A stretch of DNA of 64,000 nt from an uncultured Agathobacter sp. (GTDB lineage: Bacteria > Bacillota > Clostridia > Lachnospirales > Lachnospiraceae). Position numbers and translations under genes: made by a program. The stretch spans positions 62,001 to 126,000 of the forward strand of contig CAMDYX010000001.1 in NCBI GenBank assembly GCA_945910395.1, read 5' to 3'. Below the pieces are notes generated by a model. The model had not been told where the DNA came from. It was given only the letters and a program-made list of their open reading frames with translations, and made no database searches. Each line of letters starts with the position of its first letter. The first letter of the stretch is position 1. Of the stretch, positions 18,914 to 26,390 are shown piece after piece.

Positions 18914-18957
18914 ACATCCATTTCGGAATTGCGCTCCCGAAATGGATGTTCATTTTT
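18914..18957 (+). terminator. Terminator-like hairpin resembling two family A tips
   Basis: A perfect 13-bp stem (ACATCCATTTCGG at 18914-18926 with CCGAAATGGATGT at 18937-18949) is followed by TCATTTTTC. The stem and its loop match the outer tips of repeat family A (TTTCGGAATTGTGTTCC), so it may be a minimal remnant of that element. Confidence 0.6.
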
Positions 18958-18965
18958 CAACTATG

Positions 18966-19904
18966 TTAATTAGAAATTTTCTGCTCAAAGTCTTCTATAG
19001 ATTCTGCTCTTGCTGCAAGCTTTATCCATCGGGTCAAAATGTCCGAATCTTTCTGGCTTCGTATCTGTTCCTCCAGCTTTGATGGAACTTTCCCCACATC
19101 TTCAAGAAGCATAAGTATATCCTTTGTTCTACCACGAACTTCTCCTCGGGCCTCTCCTCGGGCTTCTCCACAAGCCTCACCCTCTAATCTCGCATCCCGC
19201 CTCTCAAGCTCGATTCTTCTTTCAAATGTAAAATCCAGTACCTCCATTCTTTTCACCTCATCCCCGCGCTCCCGGAAGAATTCTTCCAGTACATGCTCAT
19301 CGATACATTCCTTTACTGCTTCATCTAAGGCATCCTTTAGGGGCATGCCCTCCTGCCCACATCTTCGCACCTTTTCTACAAAGGTACAGTAGCCCTCTAA
19401 AACATAACTCTTTTTCTTTAACATTGTGTTTTTGTTCGGGTTGATATTAATTGCCTCGCAGATCAATTCAATCTGTGGCTCGTCTTCGCCCTCTTCAAAT
19501 AAATCTGATAACCGGAATATTTCTCTTTCCGGGCGTTCTTCCAGCCCATTATAAAACACCACGAACTGTGGCCTTGGAAGCTTGATTTTCTTTCGACCAT
19601 ACACATTAATTCTCTTCTCCTTGATCAACTTCGTAATGAGACTCGCAAAATAAATCAACTCCCGAACTGCCATGTTGGGATTGTAGCTTCCCTGATGTTC
19701 ATAGACACATAAATGATTGTAGATGATGAATGATGCATCATTTCGTATGGAAAGGGATATACCGCTCTCCAACAGATAGATTTCCAAATCCTTCGGATTG
19801 CTGTAGTCTGAACCATTCATCGCATTATAGACATCCAGCGCGTACTTAGGATTCTGCAGCAGCATGCAAAAAGCATCACTTTTGTATTCTAAATTTTCGC
19901 TCAT
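18966..19904 (-). CDS. Rpn-type PD-(D/E)XK nuclease family protein
   Basis: A 312-residue protein of the recombination-promoting nuclease/putative transposase group, which are DNA endonucleases common in Clostridia. The core follows the PD-(D/E)XK pattern: NDASFIIYNHLCVYEHQGSY (Asp, then Glu-x-Gln spacing), NMAVRELIYFA and KLPRPQFVVFYNGLEERPE. The C-terminal part has ESYVLEGYCTF-like helices and a short imperfect Gly-Glu-Ala-Arg repeat (about residues 243-258) usual in this family. An AGGAGG site lies 3 nt before the ATG. It stands alone between terminators. A role in horizontal gene transfer or phage response is possible but unproven. Confidence 0.82.
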   Translation of the reverse strand: MSENLEYKSDAFCMLLQNPKYALDVYNAMNGSDYSNPKDLEIYLLESGISLSIRNDASFIIYNHLCVYEHQGSYNPNMAVRELIYFASLITKLIKEKRINVYGRKKIKLPRPQFVVFYNGLEERPEREIFRLSDLFEEGEDEPQIELICEAININPNKNTMLKKKSYVLEGYCTFVEKVRRCGQEGMPLKDALDEAVKECIDEHVLEEFFRERGDEVKRMEVLDFTFERRIELERRDARLEGEACGEARGEARGEVRGRTKDILMLLEDVGKVPSKLEEQIRSQKDSDILTRWIKLAARAESIEDFEQKISN

Positions 19905-20253
19905 CTTCCTCCTATATCTGGTAATTAACGGGAAAAAGGAAGAAGCATAGCACTTCTGTTACTATTTTAGCATCATAAAGCCACTTACTCAACACCTGAA
20001 AAAGTCAGAGACAGCGCAGTTTATCCGATTTTTGTATGGTTTCTGTTAACAAATTTTCTTATATAGAAAAAATCCTCATTATTCATGTAATACTGTACAA
20101 AAAAGTGCCTGTCAAAATCGTCATTTTTTCAACCATCATTTCCTTCTATTTACATGGTATTTAGAAAACCAAATAAAAAGGCGGGTAACGCCAAAGCCTA
20201 GACTGCCAAACTTGAAACGACTCCTCCACCGTCACATGAAAATTGAGCACAAG
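19905..20253. other. Intergenic stretch with no recognised gene
   Basis: Between the Rpn-type gene and the terminator of the antitoxin gene. It is AT-rich, with stop codons in every frame, and presumably holds the Rpn promoter. No convincing -35/-10 pair or repeat was picked out. Confidence 0.5.
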
Positions 20254-20317
20254 AAAAAGTATGCCGGACTGTTGCAAATACCATTTAGGTACTCGCTAAC
20301 TGCCCGGCATACTTTTT
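20254..20317 (-). terminator. Terminator of the toxin-antitoxin operon (repeat C1)
   Basis: A perfect 14-bp stem (AAAAAGTATGCCGG at 20254-20267 with CCGGCATACTTTTT at 20304-20317) ends in A/T runs. The 36-nt loop holds an inner TACCATTTAGGTA hairpin. It starts 14 nt after the antitoxin stop codon. A second copy lies at 21957-22022. Confidence 0.8.
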
Positions 20318-20330
20318 GTGTTCAAACTGA

Positions 20331-21341
20331 TCAAACTACTGCTTGAACCAACACATCCAATGAATTGATATACGCTAAAACACCATCCGATTTTTTCAAA
20401 TCATATCTCTTATCCACTTCCATAAAATATGTACGAATCACTTCATCACTAATCTCATTAGTACATCTTTCATTTTCTTCAAACCCCACTCTGGCGCTCT
20501 GCCACGGCCTTTCCTTATGTGTGAACTCACGTAAAGTCCAACCATTATATTTCCCAAATATATTCAAAACATAATCAACCAGAGTCTTTTCTTCTTCACT
20601 TAAAAGAGAATTTAGATCGAACTCCATATTCTCACAGGATAATATCTCTTTACCAAATCCCTTGTATTTGTCATAAATCATTGGAAAAACCGGACCGTTC
20701 ACCCATGCCTCACAGGACATATTCAATATATCTTTTTGATAAAAAACGTAACCGAAACCCTTTATGTAATATAATAATTTTTGCAAAAACAGATTAGTAA
20801 TTTCGTAACCCGAACTAATCATGTAGATTGATATACGTTCTGCAATTGTATTTGTGCTATATAATTGCTTCCGTTTTTCAATTGTTCCTTTTATTTTCTC
20901 GTATGCTTTTTCTGTGATATTTTTTTTGTTTTTTTCAAGGTATTCTTCCATGACGGAATCACTATGTAAGAGTTGAATTAAAACATCCGAATATTTTTTC
21001 CCCGGAAGTTGCCCATCCAGATAACGCGTGATGGTCAGTTCTCCCCATCCTAACAAATTTGATAATGGTCTTTTTTCCACTCTATATTTTTCTAAAATCT
21101 GATTTATTTCTTGAATTGTTACATATCCATTTTTTTTGCGATAAATTTCTTCAATTTTGTTTTCATTCTCATCATCTAATCCCGGGACAGTCAGCTCATT
21201 TCCACATACTGAGCAAATACCATACTTTTCACCATACTCAATCTCAGTATCCTTTACGAATATTTTTTCCTTCCTTACTTGAATCTCATATGAAACCAAC
21301 TTTCGACAGTATGCACAAAGTATCTCTTTTCTCCTTTCCAC
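20331..21341 (-). CDS. MqsA/YgiT-type zinc finger, HTH and SocA-like (Panacea) antitoxin
   Basis: A 336-residue three-part protein. Residues 1-50 hold a YgiT-type zinc ribbon (CAYC near 9-12 and CSVC near 39-42). Residues about 70-125 form an XRE-like helix-turn-helix (PLSNLLGWGELTITRYLDGQ). Residues 165-330 match the SocA-like/Panacea domain (LFLQKLLYYIKGFGYVFY, EAWVNGPVFPMIYDKYKGFG, FTHKERPWQSAR). Panacea proteins act as antitoxins of several toxin families. The small gene upstream on the same strand (127-bp gap) encodes an MqsR-like product, so this is the antitoxin of a type II module and probably represses its own promoter. The last codons (LVQAVV, stop) lie in repeat C1. Confidence 0.85.
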   Translation of the reverse strand: MERRKEILCAYCRKLVSYEIQVRKEKIFVKDTEIEYGEKYGICSVCGNELTVPGLDDENENKIEEIYRKKNGYVTIQEINQILEKYRVEKRPLSNLLGWGELTITRYLDGQLPGKKYSDVLIQLLHSDSVMEEYLEKNKKNITEKAYEKIKGTIEKRKQLYSTNTIAERISIYMISSGYEITNLFLQKLLYYIKGFGYVFYQKDILNMSCEAWVNGPVFPMIYDKYKGFGKEILSCENMEFDLNSLLSEEEKTLVDYVLNIFGKYNGWTLREFTHKERPWQSARVGFEENERCTNEISDEVIRTYFMEVDKRYDLKKSDGVLAYINSLDVLVQAVV

Positions 21342-21401
21342 CTTATTGCTCCTCCTTTTTCACTCTTTTTATCGTATATTTTTCCACGTGCATATCATGT
21401 C

Positions 21402-21428
21402 GAAATCTGCAAAAAACCTGCAGATTTC
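21402..21428 (-). promoter_or_regulatory. Hairpin between toxin and antitoxin genes
   Basis: A perfect 10-bp inverted repeat (GAAATCTGCA, 7-nt spacer, TGCAGATTTC) in the 127-bp gap between the two genes. No T-run follows on the minus strand, so it is not a usual terminator. It could be an internal operator or a processing/attenuation site that sets toxin-to-antitoxin ratio. Confidence 0.5.
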
Positions 21429-21468
21429 AACATATGCATCCCTTATTTTCTATCTTTAGCTTTATTCG

Positions 21469-21834
21469 TTAGTATTCTGCTTCATGAAATGAAATAACTA
21501 TCATCGGCGCTTCATCCGCCAAAACAATCTTAATATAAATTTTTACTATCTTTTCTTCTGCTTCTTCTACAAATCGCTCTCTTAACTTTACAGATTTACA
21601 AAAAATGTAGACCGTATCATCCAAAAAGCATTCATGATTACTCTTGCGGCTTTTTACAAAATCCTTCTTTTCTAAATGTCTTAAAATGTCCCGCACCTTA
21701 GAATCTGTGACATAATATTTTCGTCGCAATGCTATATTCTTTTCCCGATCCATAATCGTATAGTGTTCTCCATACGTGCCGTTCTCAACTATGTCATGTA
21801 TTCTATGCAGGACGAAAGAAATTACTTCCTCCAT
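21469..21834 (-). CDS. MqsR-like (RelE-fold) toxin
   Basis: A 121-residue protein with no signal peptide. The C-terminal sequence VKIYIKIVLADEAPMIVISF matches the final strands of MqsR-type mRNA interferases (E. coli MqsR ends with VYLKITVIHDVLIVSFKE, quoted from memory). The central part (VTDSKVRDILRHLEKKDFVK) fits the helical MqsR region. MqsR cuts mRNA at GCU. Pairing with a gene that starts with a YgiT-type zinc finger, the hallmark of MqsA, strengthens the call. The toxin precedes the antitoxin, as in mqsRA. A strong AGGAGG site and a promoter with an operator lie directly upstream. Catalytic residues were not confirmed. Confidence 0.72.
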   Translation of the reverse strand: MEEVISFVLHRIHDIVENGTYGEHYTIMDREKNIALRRKYYVTDSKVRDILRHLEKKDFVKSRKSNHECFLDDTVYIFCKSVKLRERFVEEAEEKIVKIYIKIVLADEAPMIVISFHEAEY

Positions 21835-21864
21835 CCCAGCTCCTCCTTTCTATTTGATATCTGT

Positions 21865-21904
21865 ATGGTATAGCAATGATACACTTTTGTCAATAGTGTA
21901 TCAT
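21865..21904 (-). promoter_or_regulatory. Toxin-antitoxin promoter inside a palindromic operator
   Basis: On the minus strand, TTGACA (21888-21893) and TACCAT (21865-21870) are separated by 17 bp. The -35 box lies in the 11-bp centre of a perfect inverted repeat (ATGATACAC at 21876-21884, GTGTATCAT at 21896-21904). A protein bound there would cover the promoter, fitting autorepression by the antitoxin. Confidence 0.68.
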
Positions 21905-21949
21905 CTAATTTCTGTACTTTATACATTATTTGTAGATTTACAAAAAAAA

Positions 21950-22055
21950 AAATGATAAAAAAGTATGTCGGACAGTCTGTAAATACCTAAATGGTAGTTA
22001 CAGCCCTCCGGCATATTTTTTGCGTTCAAGCTTATCAAACTACTGCTTGAACCAA
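21950..22055 (-). repeat. Direct repeat C2: copy of the antitoxin 3' end and terminator
   Basis: The stretch AAAAAGTATGTCGGAC ... CCGGCATATTTTTT (21957-22022) copies the terminator at 20254-20317, with the inner TACC/GGTA hairpin inverted. The flanking 22025-22055 matches 20321-20351 with two differences. The latter includes the final antitoxin codons and stop (LVQAVV), which are still in frame here. It looks like the tail of a second, lost antitoxin gene. Confidence 0.75.
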
Positions 22056-22257
22056 ATATCTATTTGAATGAATAAGGAATTATATAAATTATTCGACATT
22101 TTAATTGTCATTACGACTAATATTGTAGTTATTTCTTTATGTGGAAATGCGCATTCTTCATGCGCATTTCCGGGAATATTCAAATTACATATCAGGTACT
22201 TACATCAATTATCCTCATACCACTTTTTGAATAACTACTACTTAGAATAACTGCTGT
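22056..22257. other. Gap upstream of repeat C2 with one hairpin
   Basis: No credible gene. A perfect 11-bp stem GGAAATGCGCA/TGCGCATTTCC lies at 22143-22171 but lacks a T-run on either side. A short plus-strand frame of 60 codons here has no ribosome binding site or recognisable motif. Confidence 0.5.
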
Positions 22258-23649
22258 CTAATATACATATGAACCATATACCGAAATGGTACCTGATGTC
22301 ATATTCTGGACATATACACTATAGGTTCCGGTCTGATCCAAGTTAAACGTATGATTTGCATACCCATTACTTGAATCCACATAGCGAAGTGTACCGTCTG
22401 GTTCAATAATTCCGGCTCTAAATGAAATATTAGAATCTCCTTTAACTGTTACTGCAATTACACCACCGGATGAAGCCGAAAAATCATCCGATTTCTTTGC
22501 AGAATTTCTACCGATGGTCCAGTCAAATGCATTTGCACTTCTTGACCTAGAATCCACTTCACCAGCTTCAACTACTATACCTTCTGCAAAGCCTGCCTCT
22601 TCATGCTCTAAAAACTCGTCAGATGTAGTCGTTTTTGTCAAAGCCAAAGCAGAAGCGACCTCCGCTTCTTTCTCCTGTTCAGCAGTTGAAAAATATGCCT
22701 TTACATATCCTCTTCCCGCAGTTATCGTTGCAGCAGATACTGAGCATGTGCTCATAATCATCATTGCTGCTACAAGCAGTCCAGCCTTCAATTTCGATTT
22801 GTTTTTCATCTTGTAACTCCTTTTCATCCGTTCCATGCGGTCAACCAAATCTTCCTTCTTCTCCACCAGATGCGCTGATAACATTCCACGATCATCCTTG
22901 TCAGTCACCATCGTGGCAATCACTTCAAAATAGGATTTCAGTTCTCCTATTCTATGAACCGAGTCATAGTCACAGGCATACTCACCCCAATATTGTACCT
23001 TATCGGCAAATTTCCAGACAAAATAATTGCAAAAATGAAAGCATTTTGCCAGCTCTGATAAATAAATCAACCACAGGTCCTTCTGCTTGTAGTGAGTAAG
23101 CTCGTGTATGAAAATAACCCTTAGCTCTGCCTTTGTATATTCCTTTACCGGCAGCACAATCATGGGCTTAATTACCCCGACAATCTTCGGAATCTCCTCG
23201 TGGATATCCTGCACCAGCTCCACTTTTCCTGCTTTGATATTCAACTCTTTACAAATTTCCTCAAAGAAGTCATATTCCCAGCCGTCACAGAATATCGCAT
23301 ATTTATATGCTCTGCGAGTATTCCAAACATCTACAGTATATCGAATCAAGAAAAATCCGACACCCAACAACCAGATCACACTGAAAATTCTGCAAAACAG
23401 CCAAATGGCAGGTGTACCGACAAATATGAATCCCCCAAAATAAATATTATGGGTATTCTCATATGCCAATATGAAATAAACAACCGGCACATACCAGAAC
23501 AACAGCACCGCCTTCATCATTTCATAAACCACATTTAAGAAGCCGGTATATTCCATTAATCTTCCGATTCCATACCAAAAGCCGAACAAAAATGCTCCTG
23601 TGACGCTGGTCGTTATGACTGCATACGTCAGGTTAATCGTCCAATCCAT
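22258..23649 (-). CDS. M56 family (BlaR1-like) membrane metallopeptidase without penicillin-sensor domain
   Basis: A 463-residue membrane signal transducer. N-terminal membrane segments at about 5-30, 43-64 and 80-104 precede a cytoplasmic zinc-protease domain with the HExxH motif IHELTHYKQKDLW (His182-His186). A further membrane segment lies near 285-305 (LLVAAMMIMSTCSVSAA). The C-terminal 155 residues are extracellular and beta-rich (AVTVKGDSNISFRAG, YSVYVQNMTSGTISVYGS) and have no SxxK or KTG motif. It therefore cannot bind beta-lactams like BlaR1 and must sense something else. The start at 23649 overlaps the BlaI-type gene by 17 bp with GGGAG upstream; an earlier start would lie deep inside that gene. 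Confidence 0.88.
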   Translation of the reverse strand: MDWTINLTYAVITTSVTGAFLFGFWYGIGRLMEYTGFLNVVYEMMKAVLLFWYVPVVYFILAYENTHNIYFGGFIFVGTPAIWLFCRIFSVIWLLGVGFFLIRYTVDVWNTRRAYKYAIFCDGWEYDFFEEICKELNIKAGKVELVQDIHEEIPKIVGVIKPMIVLPVKEYTKAELRVIFIHELTHYKQKDLWLIYLSELAKCFHFCNYFVWKFADKVQYWGEYACDYDSVHRIGELKSYFEVIATMVTDKDDRGMLSAHLVEKKEDLVDRMERMKRSYKMKNKSKLKAGLLVAAMMIMSTCSVSAATITAGRGYVKAYFSTAEQEKEAEVASALALTKTTTSDEFLEHEEAGFAEGIVVEAGEVDSRSRSANAFDWTIGRNSAKKSDDFSASSGGVIAVTVKGDSNISFRAGIIEPDGTLRYVDSSNGYANHTFNLDQTGTYSVYVQNMTSGTISVYGSYVY

Positions 23650-24025
23650 CCAAGGTCTCCCTGATCTGTTCGATCTCCTTTTTTGAAAGTTTTTTTGTAT
23701 TGCACAGCGCAGCAAAAAACTTAGGAGCATTTCCAGAAAACCAGAATTTTTCTGTATCCTGGACAATTTTCTCCGTATACTCCTTCTCATCGCGCAGTGC
23801 ATGCACATAGGATGTTCTTCCCTTACGGTAGGTAGAGACAAAGCCCTTTTCTGCCAGACGCTGTACAAATGTAACTACTGTTGTACGGGCATAGTCCTTA
23901 CCAAACCGATTGCGAAGCTCATCAATCAATTCCGGTGTAGAGATATCTTCTTTGGTATCCCACACAATTTTCATGATTAAAGATTCGCAGCCGCTAATTT
24001 CTCTTCCAATCATATTTTCGTTCAT
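23633..24025 (-). CDS. BlaI/MecI/CopY family repressor
   Basis: A 130-residue winged-helix repressor cleaved by its M56 partner to relieve repression. The DNA-binding part has ISGCESLIMKIVWDTKEDIS, LIDELRNRFGKDYARTTVVT and RLAEKGFVSTYRKGRTSYVH. The C-terminal third carries dimerisation helices (FFAALCNTKKLSKKEIEQIR). AGAGG lies 7 nt before the ATG. It is co-transcribed with the M56 gene, with which it overlaps by 17 bp. The promoter upstream carries a TGTCGACA dyad. Confidence 0.92.
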   Translation of the reverse strand: MNENMIGREISGCESLIMKIVWDTKEDISTPELIDELRNRFGKDYARTTVVTFVQRLAEKGFVSTYRKGRTSYVHALRDEKEYTEKIVQDTEKFWFSGNAPKFFAALCNTKKLSKKEIEQIRETLDGLDD

Positions 24026-24049
24026 AATTTACCTCTCGAGAATCTATAT

Positions 24050-24092
24050 TTGTCGACATGTATATCATATTCCAAATGACTACACGATTCAA
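24050..24092 (-). promoter_or_regulatory. Promoter and probable operator of the BlaI/M56 operon
   Basis: TTGAAT (24087-24092) and TATGAT (24064-24069) are 17 bp apart on the minus strand. A perfect 8-bp dyad TGTCGACA (24050-24057) covers the expected transcription start and suits autorepression by the BlaI-type protein. Confidence 0.65.
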
Positions 24093-24229
24093 CACAATTT
24101 TTATTATAAATAACGCATTTTAAAACTTTGCGAATATTTTTCGTCAATAAATTATATCATATCGAATGCAATTCGCATATATTTTCCAACATTTTCCTAT
24201 AATAAAACTTAAAAAAGGAGAATGCACAT

Positions 24230-24577
24230 ATGAGTTCAAAAAATATACATGATATCTTCGAAAAAAATCTAACCGAATTAATGAATCATGAGCAAAACCA
24301 TTCACCATCCATGCGTTACTTAAGCACATGCATCGGAGCATCGGAAGGCTACATTCAAAAAATATTGTCTACCGACAGTCTTCCATCCATAGACAAGCTT
24401 CAGGCAATCGGTGAGCATTATGATGTGGAGGCCTGGTCTCTCATCTACGATTACGACGATCACGAAAAACAGATCCTGCCGATTCTTCAGCAACTGAATC
24501 GTCTTCCTGAGGAAGAATATCCGGTTGTTGCCCAGTATATTCAGTTCTTAATCGATCAAAATTCGAATAAACAGTAA
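24230..24577 (+). CDS. Small helix-turn-helix (XRE-like) protein
   Basis: A 115-residue soluble protein. Residues about 28-60 (MRYLSTCIGASEGYIQKILS, then LPSIDKLQAIGEHYDVEAW) form a lambda-repressor-like helix-turn-helix, and the C-terminal half is acidic and helical (ILQQLNRLPEEEYPVVAQYI). It has a good AAAGGAG site and a TATAAT box at 24198-24203, with no obvious -35 box. It is divergent from the BlaI/M56 operon and convergent with the ATPase/TOPRIM pair. It could regulate either neighbour; a stand-alone phage-type regulator is another possibility. Confidence 0.75.
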   Translation: MSSKNIHDIFEKNLTELMNHEQNHSPSMRYLSTCIGASEGYIQKILSTDSLPSIDKLQAIGEHYDVEAWSLIYDYDDHEKQILPILQQLNRLPEEEYPVVAQYIQFLIDQNSNKQ

Positions 24578-24584
24578 TGTAATG

Positions 24585-24609
24585 CCCGGCACTTAAGATG
24601 AGTGCCGGG
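24585..24609 (+). terminator. Stem-loop after the small HTH gene
   Basis: A perfect 9-bp stem CCCGGCACT/AGTGCCGGG with a 7-nt loop lies 8 nt after the stop codon. The T-tail (TATTGCTAT) is weak. Confidence 0.55.
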
Positions 24610-24633
24610 TATTGCTATCTCTCTAACTTGTAT

Positions 24634-25131
24634 CTATGTAATTTTAATCTTTTCCGAATCATTTCTTATATTTGCAAATTTTCCATTCCACAACTTTTTA
24701 ATGTCAAAATGGTGTTCCTTCAATTTTGATGTCAAATTTGATGCCCGAATGAAATCGCGTTTAAAATTACGGACTCCTTGGCTATCAAGAAGTTCGGTAG
24801 CCTTTGATATATCACAGCATTGCACCAGTTCGTCTTCCAAGTTTTTATTTTGTGGAACAATCACAATTTCAGAAACTTGTGAGCAATTTTCTAACATTGT
24901 TATATTGGCATGCAGTATATCCCATGGTCCACGATCAGTATCAAAGATGATTACAACTGTAGTCTTAGGCTTTAATGTCATTAGTCGCATCTTGGTGATC
25001 CTTTCTGTTACAACATTCATTTTTTGAACATTCCTAGGTAAAATTAGTTGTAAATCAGTCTTTAATACAGAAAGAAACTTAACTTCGTCATCTCCTTCAA
25101 CATAATATTGAACAATTTTGTTTTTCCCCAT
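24634..25131 (-). CDS. TOPRIM-like nuclease partner of the ATPase (RloB/OLD-like)
   Basis: A 165-residue protein with a TOPRIM-type pattern: the glutamate in YYVEGDDEVKFL (about residue 12) and the Asp-x-Asp strand TVVIIFDTDRGPW (64-66). A later IVPQNKNLEDELV segment resembles RloB/DUF4435-type proteins. TOPRIM domains of this kind cut nucleic acid under control of an ABC-type ATPase, and such an ATPase is encoded 13 bp upstream on the same strand. The ATG at 25131 has GGAAGGGA upstream and lies outside the ATPase gene. Anti-phage defence is the likely role but is inferred from architecture. The protein is shorter than typical AriB or OLD nucleases. Confidence 0.72.
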   Translation of the reverse strand: MGKNKIVQYYVEGDDEVKFLSVLKTDLQLILPRNVQKMNVVTERITKMRLMTLKPKTTVVIIFDTDRGPWDILHANITMLENCSQVSEIVIVPQNKNLEDELVQCCDISKATELLDSQGVRNFKRDFIRASNLTSKLKEHHFDIKKLWNGKFANIRNDSEKIKIT

Positions 25132-25144
25132 AGTTCCCTTCCAC

Positions 25145-26263
25145 TTATAGATTAGCAATATCAAAAATCAAATCAGTAGCCGGTGCCATCGAAAAAAGAT
25201 CATTTTCCACAGCTCTTCGTAAAGAATCCGTGTTGCGTTTTAGAAAATTTCCTGCATTTAAACACACAATCGGATGTTCTTCATCAGTTATGTCCTTTTT
25301 CAAAAAAGTGTAAGCATGCTTTGGCAATTGCATATCCAAAATATCTGTGTTATGTGTAGTAAAAAACAATTGTTCATTCGGTTGAATGGAATCAATCATG
25401 AGGGAAAGAATTGCTTTTTCAATATCACTATGAATATAAGAAAATTTCTCATCACAATAGTAAAAAGAATTCAAACCTTGCATCAACGATGACACTACCC
25501 TAGCAATCTCTACCCCCGTTTTGGTTCCACTTGATAACAATTCACTGGTTAGTGGCTCACCATCCTGAATTATGACAGAATTATCTCCCACCCGAATGAT
25601 ATACGCATTTTCAACCCCTCTCAGTCTTTCAACCTTCTTAATGTAAGGATCAAGTGCTTTCAAAATTTTTTCTAAAATCTTTCCAAATTTCTTATCATTC
25701 TTCGGCAGCCTCAGTATCCTCCGTCCATCATCATGAGGATGTTCAAAAAACCAATATAACTTATCCATCTTCTCAAGTTCTTCGATATAGTTCGGATTCT
25801 TAATCTGCTCAGATTTTTCCAATCTTTCAATGCAGGACTCATAGCTATCCTTTGCATTAATCGTAACTTTTTTAATATATAAATTAATATCCTCAGATGA
25901 ATAGTCTTCTTCAGCGTTTGGTTTGATAGTGCAAGATATTCTATATAATGTGTCACTATCACCATCAACCATATCCAAAAGGAATTTCGCATTATCCTTT
26001 CTATTCGCAATTACCTCCGTAATTTGTGTATAGTTTTTCTTATCAATAAAATTGAAAATCCTTTTTATCATATGCCCAAACGTTGTCTTTCCGGTAGCAT
26101 TTGCGCCCATGATAATATTGACCTTTTTATATCGAAAATTCGGATGGTTGTCCAAATGCTCATTTTCAATATATGAACCAACAATTTTCTTTGGGTAAGT
26201 CAAATTCATTTTGAAATTACGAAAAGCATAAAAATTATCCAATTCCACATTCAAAATAATCAT
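25145..26263 (-). CDS. AAA/ABC-type ATPase (OLD/RloA/AriA-like)
   Basis: A 372-residue SMC/ABC-like ATPase without the TOPRIM domain that OLD proteins carry in the same chain. Motifs occur in order: an N-terminal strand LNVELDNFYAFRNFKMNLTY, Walker A IMGANATGKTTFG (51-63), the signature-like LLSSGTKTGVEIARVV, Walker B SFYYCDEKFSYIHSDIE and the His-switch LFFTTHNTDILD. Such ATPases sense phage or DNA and trigger a partner nuclease. The start at 26263 has GGAGGT 8 nt upstream, and earlier ATGs overlap the -10 box. It forms a two-gene operon with the TOPRIM-like gene. Confidence 0.85.
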   Translation of the reverse strand: MIILNVELDNFYAFRNFKMNLTYPKKIVGSYIENEHLDNHPNFRYKKVNIIMGANATGKTTFGHMIKRIFNFIDKKNYTQITEVIANRKDNAKFLLDMVDGDSDTLYRISCTIKPNAEEDYSSEDINLYIKKVTINAKDSYESCIERLEKSEQIKNPNYIEELEKMDKLYWFFEHPHDDGRRILRLPKNDKKFGKILEKILKALDPYIKKVERLRGVENAYIIRVGDNSVIIQDGEPLTSELLSSGTKTGVEIARVVSSLMQGLNSFYYCDEKFSYIHSDIEKAILSLMIDSIQPNEQLFFTTHNTDILDMQLPKHAYTFLKKDITDEEHPIVCLNAGNFLKRNTDSLRRAVENDLFSMAPATDLIFDIANL

Positions 26264-26293
26264 GTTCGTAGACCTCCGGTGTATTTTTTCGCA

Positions 26294-26362
26294 TTTTACG
26301 AAGCAATCTGTATTCATATAATACACTCCATTTTTCAAAAAATCAATTATTACTTCGTAAAA
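26294..26362 (-). promoter_or_regulatory. Promoter of the ATPase/TOPRIM pair flanked by an inverted repeat
   Basis: TTGATT (26341-26346) and TATTAT (26318-26323) are 17 bp apart on the minus strand. A perfect 10-bp inverted repeat (TTTTACGAAG at 26294-26303, CTTCGTAAAA at 26353-26362) brackets the promoter. It may bind a repressor to both arms. Confidence 0.6.
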
Positions 26363-26390
26363 TTGTATGTAATATTATTCAAAAATATAC

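Noticed and set aside
19130-19200. Short repeated sequence within the Rpn-type gene as a possible CRISPR or minisatellite
   Set aside because: It is the in-frame Gly-Glu-Ala-Arg codon repeat typical of the family, too short and without spacers.
20251-22055. Repeats C1 and C2 as attachment sites of an integrated element
   Set aside because: No integrase or recombinase lies between them, and the repeats are explained as copies of a gene tail plus terminator.
22143-22171. Perfect 11-bp hairpin as a terminator of the M56 gene
   Set aside because: It lies about 90 bp upstream-side of repeat C2 and past the stop by about 0.1 kb in the wrong place for a usual terminator, and it has no T-run on either strand.
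22068-22250. A 60-codon plus-strand frame in the gap before the M56 gene
   Set aside because: No ribosome binding site, it crosses a hairpin and shows no known motif.
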